Virus record (IMG/VR): IMGVR_UViG_3300042350_004191
Location: 124,001 to 188,000 of that record
Source: a virus
Length of the DNA stretch: 64,000 nucleotides
Strand: one strand, 5' to 3'
Of this stretch, positions 16,806-24,132 are shown piece after piece. The notes below the pieces were generated by a model that worked only from the letters and a program-made list of their open reading frames with translations, searched no databases and was not told the DNA's origin. Made by a program: the position numbers and the translations under genes. The first letter of the stretch is position 1. The number at the start of each line of letters is the position of its first letter.

Positions 16806-17704
16806 TGAGAAGTTTAGTAACAGGTGGACAAGGATTTATTGGAAGCGTTTTAGTAAAAAAGCTACTAAACGAATGTAAAGATGATGTGATTGTTATTGAT
16901 AATAACAGTTCAAATAACAAAAATAATTTTAATGTTAAAGGAGCCAAATATTACAATGTAGATTTAAATAATTTTGACAAAATATTTCCTTTATTTAAAG
17001 ACGTTGACAGGGTATTTCATTTAGCAGCAGACGTTTCTATAGAGTTTTGTAATAAAAATCCCAGAATATCAGGTATTAATAACTCTAACATAACTCTTAA
17101 TACACTAGAATGTTGTCGATTAAATAAAGTTAAAAAATACATTTATTCGTCAACTTCTGCTGTATATGAACAAAAAAATACTAAATTGAAAGAAACCGAC
17201 AATGTTCGTCCTTTAAATTTATATTCAGCATCCAAATTATTTGGAGAAAATTTATGTAAAATATATTACGACCTTTATGGTGTAGAAACAATTTGTTTGC
17301 GCTATTTTAATGTTTTCGGTTCTTCAATGAAGAAAAGTCCATATTCTTCTGTTTTAGTTAATTTTTTAAATAATGAGTCAGAAAATAAACCATTAATTGT
17401 ACATGGTAATGGTAAACAAACAAGAGATTTTGTATTTGTTGAAGATGTAGCACAAGCAAACATCATAGCATCAACACTAAAATTGAAAAAATATGGTAAG
17501 ATTTACAATATAGGTTCTGGTAAAAGCATGTCTATAATAGACTTAGCAAAAAAAATTTCAAATAATATTACTTTTGTAAAATCACGAAGTGGTGATATAA
17601 AGAATAGTTGTTCTGATATTAAAAGATTAAAAAAAGACTTTAATTGGAAACCTGAAGTGAAAATTGAAAAATGGTTAAATAAAATAATTAAAACAAATGT
17701 ATAA
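16805..17704 (+). CDS. NAD-dependent NDP-sugar epimerase/dehydratase (GalE-like SDR)
   Basis: 299 residues from the ATG that overlaps the preceding TAA by one base; a TTG 15 nt upstream is also open but less likely. The extended SDR fold is clear: V-T-G-G-Q-G-F-I-G (residues 5-13) binds NAD, Y-S-A-S-K is the catalytic Y-x3-K, and L-R-Y-F-N-V-F-G and R-D-F-V-F-V-E-D-V-A match UDP-glucose 4-epimerase relatives. It likely interconverts UDP-Glc/UDP-Gal or the N-acetyl forms, supplying donors for the galactosyltransferase-like and GT6 neighbours. Substrate cannot be fixed from sequence. Confidence 0.8.
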   Translation: MRSLVTGGQGFIGSVLVKKLLNECKDDVIVIDNNSSNNKNNFNVKGAKYYNVDLNNFDKIFPLFKDVDRVFHLAADVSIEFCNKNPRISGINNSNITLNTLECCRLNKVKKYIYSSTSAVYEQKNTKLKETDNVRPLNLYSASKLFGENLCKIYYDLYGVETICLRYFNVFGSSMKKSPYSSVLVNFLNNESENKPLIVHGNGKQTRDFVFVEDVAQANIIASTLKLKKYGKIYNIGSGKSMSIIDLAKKISNNITFVKSRSGDIKNSCSDIKRLKKDFNWKPEVKIEKWLNKIIKTNV

Positions 17705-18380
17705 TATAGGTTTATTAATAATAGCGACAAATAAATACATAGATTTTTTAAATCCTTTAATAAAAAGTACAGATAATTATTTTTTAAAAAATCAAAATGT
17801 GAAATATTTTATCTTTACGGATAAAGATATTTCTTTTTTAAAAAGTGAAAGAGAAATTGTAAAAATTCAAACTGAACACAAAGACTGGCCTTGGATGACT
17901 TTAGGTAGATATAAAATTTTTTGTGATAGTAAAAATTTATTATCTAAAATGGATTATCTTTATTATTGTGATGTAGATATGAAATTTGTAGACGAGGTTG
18001 GTGACGAAATTTTAGAACAAATAGTAGCTACACAACATCCAGCTTTACGAGAAACAAGAGGAACTCCAGAAACTAACACAAGTTCTTTAGCGTGTGTTTA
18101 TCCTCACGAAAATATGGAATATTTTGCTGGTGGATTTAATGGCGGTTCTGCTGAACAATTTTTAAAAATGTCTAGTATTTTGTCTAAAAATATAGAAATC
18201 GATTATTTAAATGGAATTATTGCTTTGTGGCATGATGAAAGTCATTTAAATAGATATTTAATAGATAATCCTCCTACAAAAATATTAAGTCCAAGTTATT
18301 GTTACGGGGAAAACATGGAACTACCTTTCCCTAAAAAAATTCTAGCTTTAGACAAAAATCATTTTAAAATAAGATCATGA
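17697..18380 (+). CDS. GT6 (ABO blood-group-type) glycosyltransferase
   Basis: 227 residues, covering the GT6 catalytic domain without the vertebrate stem. The match to the human A/B transferases is strong at several points: C-D-V-D-M-K-F with D-E-V-G-D-E-I-L, F-A-G-G-F-N-G-G-S, L-W-H-D-E-S-H-L-N-R-Y-L, P-T-K-I-L-S-P-S-Y and C-terminal K-N-H. The D-x-D motif is intact, so the enzyme is probably metal dependent; many bacterial GT6 proteins have N-x-N instead. GT6 enzymes add Gal or GalNAc alpha-1,3 to galactose, often after alpha-1,2-fucosylation. It sits two genes after the GT11-like gene. Confidence 0.85.
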   Translation: MYNIGLLIIATNKYIDFLNPLIKSTDNYFLKNQNVKYFIFTDKDISFLKSEREIVKIQTEHKDWPWMTLGRYKIFCDSKNLLSKMDYLYYCDVDMKFVDEVGDEILEQIVATQHPALRETRGTPETNTSSLACVYPHENMEYFAGGFNGGSAEQFLKMSSILSKNIEIDYLNGIIALWHDESHLNRYLIDNPPTKILSPSYCYGENMELPFPKKILALDKNHFKIRS

Positions 18381-19039
18381 AAAAAGGAGTTATACTATAC
18401 CATAACAACATACAAAAATTGTATGATAATAGATGGATTGATAAATGTATACATTCCATGGTAAATCAAACGGATAATGATTTTACTTTTTATGAATTAA
18501 ATTATAACGGAGATTCTAATTCAGTTGTTAAAAACAATTCACAAAAATTAAAATTTTGGTCAAAAAAAATGTCAAATTATGCAGAAGCTATGAATTTTTT
18601 ATTGGATAAATCGTTTAATGATGGGTGTGATTATGTTTTTAATACAAACTTGGACGATTATTATGCATTAAACAGAATATCATCACAATTAGATATGATG
18701 TTAGAACAAGATTTAGATATAGTGAGTAGCGATTTTTCTTACATACAAGAAAGAAAAGAAAATGGTATTTCAGAAGATGTCGTAATTTTATTTAAAAATA
18801 TTGAAAAAAATAATATTAAAGACAATTTAATGAAAAGACATAATGTTATTGCTCATCCATCCGTTTGTTATAATAAAAGATTTTGGTTAGATAATAATAA
18901 CAGATATGATATTAATAAGGTTCCGCAAGAAGATCTAGACTTATGGATTCGCTCAATAAATAATGGTTATAAGTTTGGAATACATGAAAAAGTGTTATTG
19001 TATTATAGAATACATGAAAAACAAAGCAGTCAATCATGA
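18377..19039 (+). CDS. GT2-family glycosyltransferase
   Basis: 220 residues. I-H-S-M-V-N-Q-T-D-N-D-F-T-F-Y is the GT2 opening strand-helix, N-T-N-L-D-D-Y-Y (about residue 95) provides the acidic metal motif, and P-Q-E-D-L-D-L-W-I-R is the E-D-x-x-L-W catalytic-base segment. The order and spacing are standard for GT-A family 2. Start and end overlap the neighbours by 4 nt (ATGA), so it is tightly coupled to the GT6 gene before it. Donor sugar unknown. Confidence 0.75.
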   Translation: MKKGVILYHNNIQKLYDNRWIDKCIHSMVNQTDNDFTFYELNYNGDSNSVVKNNSQKLKFWSKKMSNYAEAMNFLLDKSFNDGCDYVFNTNLDDYYALNRISSQLDMMLEQDLDIVSSDFSYIQERKENGISEDVVILFKNIEKNNIKDNLMKRHNVIAHPSVCYNKRFWLDNNNRYDINKVPQEDLDLWIRSINNGYKFGIHEKVLLYYRIHEKQSSQS

Positions 19040-19707
19040 ATATATACAATTTTATCGAAAGTAATATAAACAAAAATTCAATTTTTTTTGAAATAGGATC
19101 TCATTTTGGTTCGGATACTCAAAAATTTTCTAAAATAACAAACAAATTACATTGTTTTGAACCAGATCCTAGAAATATAAAAATTTTTAAACATTTGAAT
19201 TCAAATGTACAATTAAACGAGTTTGCAATTTCTGATAAAGACGGTGTATCACAATTTTTTCTTTCTAGTGGCAATGTGTACGAATCAATGTATGGACCTA
19301 CAGAAAATGAATTAATAAACCAAAACGATTGGTCAGCCTCTTCGTCATTAATTTCTCCTAAAAATCATTTTAAAAAAACACCATGGGTTAAATTTGATAA
19401 TACTATAGAAGTCAAAACAAAACGCCTAGATACATATTGTATAGAAAACGATATTAACAATATAGATTTTCTTTGGATGGACGTTCAAGGAGCAGAACTA
19501 AGCGTTATAAAAAGTATGGGAGCCTTCAAAGATAAAATACATTACATTTATACAGAATACAGCAATGAAGAATTGTATGAAAACCAAGGAACTAAAGAAC
19601 AAATTATAGAATTATTGGGCAATTCTTGGAAAGTTTTGTGTGATTTTGGAGGCGATATTTTATTAGAAAACCAAAATTATGATATCAATTACAATACCAG
19701 CATATGA
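19036..19707 (+). CDS. FkbM-family methyltransferase
   Basis: 223 residues. F-F-E-I-G-S-H-F-G-S-D motif I binds SAM, C-F-E-P-D-P follows motif II, and I-D-F-L-W-M-D-V-Q-G-A-E-L-S-V-I is the signature of FkbM methyltransferases. These commonly O-methylate sugars or polyketides, and in surface-glycan clusters often cap or decorate a residue. It overlaps the next glycosyltransferase by 29 nt in another frame. Confidence 0.8.
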   Translation: MNIYNFIESNINKNSIFFEIGSHFGSDTQKFSKITNKLHCFEPDPRNIKIFKHLNSNVQLNEFAISDKDGVSQFFLSSGNVYESMYGPTENELINQNDWSASSSLISPKNHFKKTPWVKFDNTIEVKTKRLDTYCIENDINNIDFLWMDVQGAELSVIKSMGAFKDKIHYIYTEYSNEELYENQGTKEQIIELLGNSWKVLCDFGGDILLENQNYDINYNTSI

Positions 19708-20350
19708 AATGTGTGGAGTTGGTAGTTCTTTTTTAGAAAAAAATTTACAATTTTTAAGAGATCAAACTTTTAAAAATTTTGAAGTAGTTATATCAGATCA
19801 TAGTATTTCCGATGATATAAAAAATGTTTGTTCTTTATTTAAAGACTTGGACATAAAATATATTAGAAATGAAAAAGATCGTGGAAGTTCTTCGGCTAAT
19901 TTAAACAATGCAATACTTAATTCAAAATATGATATTATTAAATTTTTAATGCAAGACGAATATATTTTTGAGAAAAATACTCTGTTGGATATTAAAAATG
20001 CTTTTCAAAGTGAAAATGTTAATTGGGTTGCTGTAGGTTTTTATAATGGAAATATAGAAGACAAAAGAATACCTTATTATAATGATGCAGTTATATATGG
20101 AAACAATACAATCGGAAGTCCTAGTATTGTTTCCATAAGAAAAACCAAAGATTTAGAGTTATTTAATCCTGAATTGATATGGTTAATGGATTGTGATTAT
20201 TATAAGAGAATTTACAATAAATGGGGTCATCCATTTATTGTAAAAGATTATAAAATTTTCATAAATCACCACCAAAATCAAGTTACTAATATTATAGATA
20301 ATATAAGAAAAGAAAAAGAACATGTTTTTTTAAAAACAATATATAAATAA
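19679..20350 (+). CDS. GT2-family glycosyltransferase
   Basis: 223 residues. I-S-I-T-I-P-A-Y-E at the N-terminus, F-E-V-V-I-S-D-H-S-I-S-D-D, R-G-S-S-S-A-N-L-N-N-A-I and F-L-M-Q-D-E-Y-I follow the GT2 order. The Q-D-E replaces the common D-D/D-x-D, an acceptable GT2 variant. The C-terminus is basic. It is the last glycosyltransferase of the island. A late-type promoter box overlaps its stop codon. Confidence 0.75.
   Translation: MISITIPAYEMCGVGSSFLEKNLQFLRDQTFKNFEVVISDHSISDDIKNVCSLFKDLDIKYIRNEKDRGSSSANLNNAILNSKYDIIKFLMQDEYIFEKNTLLDIKNAFQSENVNWVAVGFYNGNIEDKRIPYYNDAVIYGNNTIGSPSIVSIRKTKDLELFNPELIWLMDCDYYKRIYNKWGHPFIVKDYKIFINHHQNQVTNIIDNIRKEKEHVFLKTIYK
20342..20349 (+). promoter_or_regulatory. 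Late promoter TATAAATA before the terminal methyltransferase gene
   Basis: A perfect T4-late consensus overlaps the stop codon of the upstream glycosyltransferase and ends 6 nt before the ATG at 20356. This would let the last island gene be expressed late. Confidence 0.6.
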
Positions 20351-20355
20351 GCGAT

Positions 20356-20952
20356 ATGACAAGAACACAGATAATAAACGGATTAATTAAAAAAAATAAC
20401 TATAAAAGTTATTTAGAGATCGGTGTTAATACACCTGAACAACCTGGATATAACTGGTCCAGTGTACAAATAGATTTAAAACACGGTGTTGATCCATTTG
20501 TAGACACGACATTTAAAACTACATCTGATGATTTTTTTAAAAATTACATAAATCAAAAATATGATATTATTTTTGTAGATGGGTTACATTTGTTTGAACA
20601 AGCATATAAAGATATAATAAATTCTTTAAATAATTTAAACGAAAATGGGACTATTGTAGTTCATGACTGTAATCCAATTACTGAAATAACACAACGAAGG
20701 ATCAGGGAATCGAATGAATGGCATGGTGATGTTTGGAAAGCTATTTTAAAGTTAAGATTAGAAAATCCCGATGTTGATATTTCCACAGTAAATGCTGATG
20801 AGGGGTGTGCTATCATTAAAAAAGGTCAACAAACACTATTAGAAGTATCGGAAAATATAGCTGAAGTCTATGATTATTCTTTTTTAGAAAAAAATAGAAA
20901 TAAAATATTAAATTTGATATCTACTGATGAATTTATAAAAAAATATCTTTAA
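20356..20952 (+). CDS. SAM-dependent methyltransferase (Methyltransf_24-like)
   Basis: 198 residues. S-Y-L-E-I-G-V-N-T-P-E acts as motif I. I-I-F-V-D-G-L-H-L-F-E-Q-A and G-T-I-V-V-H-D-C-N-P match the D-G-x-H and H-D-C segments typical of Methyltransf_24 proteins, as in the C-terminal domain of the 13750-15186 fusion. It has its own late box, unlike its neighbours. Likely a glycan or small-molecule O-methyltransferase; substrate unknown. Confidence 0.7.
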   Translation: MTRTQIINGLIKKNNYKSYLEIGVNTPEQPGYNWSSVQIDLKHGVDPFVDTTFKTTSDDFFKNYINQKYDIIFVDGLHLFEQAYKDIINSLNNLNENGTIVVHDCNPITEITQRRIRESNEWHGDVWKAILKLRLENPDVDISTVNADEGCAIIKKGQQTLLEVSENIAEVYDYSFLEKNRNKILNLISTDEFIKKYL

Positions 20953-20969
20953 TTTTTTAAAAAATCTGA

Positions 20970-20975
20970 TATAAT
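20970..20975 (+). promoter_or_regulatory. Sigma70-like -10 (TATAAT) before gene 46
   Basis: TATAAT in the context CTGATATAATAA lies 10 nt before the ATG at 20986. The same TGATATAATA context recurs before the gene at 22821. No convincing -35 is present, only AT-rich sequence. Confidence 0.45.
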
Positions 20976-20985
20976 AATTTGTTTA

Positions 20986-22785
20986 ATGAAAAAAATTCAA
21001 TTTAAACACCTTTTTATACAAAATTTTTTATCTGTAGGTGAAGAAAAATTGCATATTAATTTTGATAGTGGTGTTAATTTCATAACAGGTATAAACAAGG
21101 ATAAAAACAGCAAAAATGGGTGCGGTAAAACTACTATTTTAGATGCTTTATATTGGTGTATATTTGGAAATACTATAAGAGACATTAAAAAAGATAAAAT
21201 TATTCATAATCACTCAGATGTTAGATGTAAAGTTGTATTAGAATTTGATCTTATTAATAATAATACCGAATCTTATAAAATAGAAAGAACTATTAATCCT
21301 AGTAAAGTCCATTTATACAAAAAACAAGAGGATACAACATATTCTACTATACAAAAAACAGATGAAGCTATTAAAAATTTATTAGGAGCTAATGAGGAAC
21401 TGTTTAGAAATTCTGTAATAATGTCATTGGATAATACCTTACCTTTCATGGCACAAAAAAAGGTAGAAAAAAGAAAATTTATTGAAGGAATTCTTCAGAT
21501 TAATATTTTTAGTGAAATGTTATCTAAAGTTAGACAGGATTATAACGAATCTAAAAAAACTCATGAAATAAATACAAATACATTTATTGAAAAACAAAAA
21601 ATGTTAAAATTTTTAGAAGATCAAAAAGAAAAAAACGAACAGAATAAAAAAGAAAAAATAAAATCCATCAATAATAAAATTAAAGAAAACATAGAAAAAA
21701 TAAAAAACAATAAAACGGAAAATTTTGATGAAAAATTAAAAAAATTTAAAGATTCTTTAACTAAAACTGAAAATATTGCAAGTAAAATAGATGAAAAAGT
21801 TGAAAACTCAAGAAATTCCATTTTAGAAGAAACAAAGAAAGAGTCTAAAATTCAAGCGGAGATTGAAAGTTTAGAAAAACAAATCAAATCTTTGCAAAAT
21901 AAAACAGGAACATGTCCCACTTGTAAAAGAAAATTAATTGAAGAAGATGATAATTCTATAAATTCACATATCGAGAAGATAAAGATCGATATTAAAGAAA
22001 AAGAACAACAACACAACTCGATTCTTTCAGTTAAAAACAAAATTAATCTAGAAAAAAATACTTTTATATCAAAAAAAGATGAATTAGTAAAAATTATTAA
22101 AGAAATTAATTTAAAAATTACAGCTTTACAGACTTTATCAAAAGAATCACAAACATTAAAAGACAGAAATGAAGAATTGTTGGTTGAAATAGAAAATATT
22201 AAAAATCAAAAAGACGAAATTAGCGAAAAATATGAAGAAATTAAAAAAGAAATATTAAACTTAGAGAAAAATATAGAAGAACAAATTAAAAATTTAACAA
22301 TTTTAGAAAATTGTAAGTCTATTGTTTCTGAAGAGGGTGTTAAAACTTATATAGTCAAAAAACTTCTGGTTTTATTTAATAATAAATTAAATTTATATCT
22401 TAAAAAGTTAGAAGCACCATGTAATTGTATTTTTGATGAGTACTTTGATGAAATTATAACTAATGAATCAGGGAAAGAGTGTTCGTACTTTAACTTTAGT
22501 GGTGGAGAAAGGAAAAGAATAGACTTAGCCATACTCTTCACATTTCAAGACATTTTAAAATCACAAACAGGAATACATTATTCACTCAGTATGTACGATG
22601 AACTATTTGATTCTGCATTAGATGATGCTGGTTCTGCTAAAGTGTTGGAAATTTTAAAAGAAAATACAGAAAAACATCAAGAATCTGTTTATATTATATC
22701 TCATAGTTCTTCCATCAATAAAAATGATGTTAATAAAGTTATTGAATTAGAAAAAATTAACGGCCAAACCAAGATAGTTAATTGA
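20986..22785 (+). CDS. 46: gp46-like (Rad50/SbcC) SMC-type ATPase
   Basis: 599 residues, close to T4 gp46 (560). N-terminal Walker A N-G-C-G-K-T-T is near residue 43. A long coiled coil (about 170-310 and 320-440) surrounds a zinc hook C-P-T-C at about 310-313. The C-terminal lobe has the ABC signature F-S-G-G-E-R-K-R (about 504) and Walker B S-M-Y-D-E-L-F-D (about 535). With gp47 it resects DNA ends to start recombination-dependent replication. It stands apart from its partner gene 47 because of the intervening glycan island. Confidence 0.9.
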   Translation: MKKIQFKHLFIQNFLSVGEEKLHINFDSGVNFITGINKDKNSKNGCGKTTILDALYWCIFGNTIRDIKKDKIIHNHSDVRCKVVLEFDLINNNTESYKIERTINPSKVHLYKKQEDTTYSTIQKTDEAIKNLLGANEELFRNSVIMSLDNTLPFMAQKKVEKRKFIEGILQINIFSEMLSKVRQDYNESKKTHEINTNTFIEKQKMLKFLEDQKEKNEQNKKEKIKSINNKIKENIEKIKNNKTENFDEKLKKFKDSLTKTENIASKIDEKVENSRNSILEETKKESKIQAEIESLEKQIKSLQNKTGTCPTCKRKLIEEDDNSINSHIEKIKIDIKEKEQQHNSILSVKNKINLEKNTFISKKDELVKIIKEINLKITALQTLSKESQTLKDRNEELLVEIENIKNQKDEISEKYEEIKKEILNLEKNIEEQIKNLTILENCKSIVSEEGVKTYIVKKLLVLFNNKLNLYLKKLEAPCNCIFDEYFDEIITNESGKECSYFNFSGGERKRIDLAILFTFQDILKSQTGIHYSLSMYDELFDSALDDAGSAKVLEILKENTEKHQESVYIISHSSSINKNDVNKVIELEKINGQTKIVN

Positions 22786-22809
22786 TTTTTAGTATTTTAG
22801 TGATATAAT
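22782..22809 (+). promoter_or_regulatory. Sigma70-like promoter TTGATT-16-TATAAT
   Basis: TTGATT (22782-22787) starts within the last codons of gene 46 and is followed after 16 bp by TATAAT (22804-22809). The ATG at 22821 is 11 nt further, so the leader would be about 5 nt. Confidence 0.65.
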
Positions 22810-22820
22810 ATTATACAAAC

Positions 22821-24125
22821 ATGGCTTTAAAAATTAAACAAAACACCGAACAAAACGACAGAAAAACCGTTTATGAATTTTCATGTGTTAGAAGAGCTAT
22901 CCCATTCCCACCACTAGGAACAACTACTAATTTACTGAATTTTAATTATATTGCCTTAAATGCAATAAAAATACCGCCACCACTACCAGTAGAAATGCCT
23001 GAAACCTCATTACCGAGAGTTTTAAATTATTATGCAGACTATGGTGGTTGTGGTTTTTGGCGAATGATATGGCCTGAATTTCTTTTAAATTTCTATCAGA
23101 AGATGGTTTGTACTGGAATGACACAAATGGTCTTAGATACCCGTTTTTATTCCACTATAAGGGCTATAAGGTTCCAAAGACAAGCTACAGATCATCAAAT
23201 GATGTTTATTAAAGAGCTTAATAAGGTTAAGAAAGACCTTAACCTAAGATTATTGTATGAAGTAGATGATGTAGTCTTCAAAGAAGATATTCCAGAATAT
23301 AATCGTTGTAGAGATGCATTTAATGATGATAAAATTGTCAAAAATATTTTAGAAATCATAGAAATGATGGATGAAATGACAGTAACTTGTCAATTCATGA
23401 AAGATTATTATATCGAAAAAACTGGAAATAAAAAAATTACAGTTATTCCAAATTATGCCCCCAAATTTTGGCTGGATAGATTTTATAATCCTGAAAAACT
23501 AGAAGAGAATTTTGAAAAAAACAAAAAACGCCCAAGAATATTATATTCTGGTTCTGGAACTCATATAGATGTTCTTAATAGAACGGGTATGAAAGATGAT
23601 TTTAGTCATGTAATTGACCAAATTATAAAAGCTAGAAAGAAATTTAAGTTTGTTTGGAAGGGTTGTTATCCATTAGCACTAAGACCCTTCATTGATAGCG
23701 GTGAAATGGAATATGTTGATTGGTCGCCTTTACCTGATTACCCTAAAGGTTTGATGGATACAAATTGCAATGCAACTTTTGCACCTTTAATTGATAATAT
23801 TTTCAATAAATCAAAAAGTAACATTAAAATGGTTGAATCTGGTGCATTAGGTATGCCCGGTGCATATCAAAATTTATGCACTTATGAAATGGCCGAACAC
23901 AGATTTGATAAAGGTACAGATTTAATTGAAAAACTTGAATACATTACCTCTGATGTCGATAGATATATGAAAGAATCACAAAAAGCACGAAAATTCGCAG
24001 AAGGTCTTTGGTTAGAAGATCATATAAACGAATATGAGGGTCTATATTTGACTGCATGGGGTTCAAAAGAACGTAATGAGAAATATCCGAGCTTGATTTC
24101 TCTCAATAAAGATCAGATAATATAG
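22821..24125 (+). CDS. GT-B type (GT4-like) glycosyltransferase next to DNA polymerase
   Basis: 434 residues. The N-terminal half has Y-Y-A-D-Y-G-G-C-G-F-W-R (about 71-82), then L-L-Y-E-V-D-D-V-V-F (about 151), a pattern seen in phage GT4-like proteins. The C-terminal half has I-L-Y-S-G-S-G-T-H (about 245) and N-K-S-K-S-N-I-K-M-V-E-S-G-A-L-G-M-P, the nucleotide-sugar site with its acidic residue. Unlike the surface-glycan transferases it lies between genes 46 and 43 under its own sigma70-like promoter, so it would be expressed with replication genes. DNA-base or protein glycosylation is possible; neither is shown. Confidence 0.7.
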   Translation: MALKIKQNTEQNDRKTVYEFSCVRRAIPFPPLGTTTNLLNFNYIALNAIKIPPPLPVEMPETSLPRVLNYYADYGGCGFWRMIWPEFLLNFYQKMVCTGMTQMVLDTRFYSTIRAIRFQRQATDHQMMFIKELNKVKKDLNLRLLYEVDDVVFKEDIPEYNRCRDAFNDDKIVKNILEIIEMMDEMTVTCQFMKDYYIEKTGNKKITVIPNYAPKFWLDRFYNPEKLEENFEKNKKRPRILYSGSGTHIDVLNRTGMKDDFSHVIDQIIKARKKFKFVWKGCYPLALRPFIDSGEMEYVDWSPLPDYPKGLMDTNCNATFAPLIDNIFNKSKSNIKMVESGALGMPGAYQNLCTYEMAEHRFDKGTDLIEKLEYITSDVDRYMKESQKARKFAEGLWLEDHINEYEGLYLTAWGSKERNEKYPSLISLNKDQII

Positions 24126-24132
24126 GCCAATC

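Noticed and set aside
15990-18380. Recent capture of the glycan genes directly from an animal host
   Set aside because: GT6 similarity to vertebrate enzymes reflects family conservation; phage-like codon use, no introns or stem regions, and known bacterial/phage members make that unnecessary.
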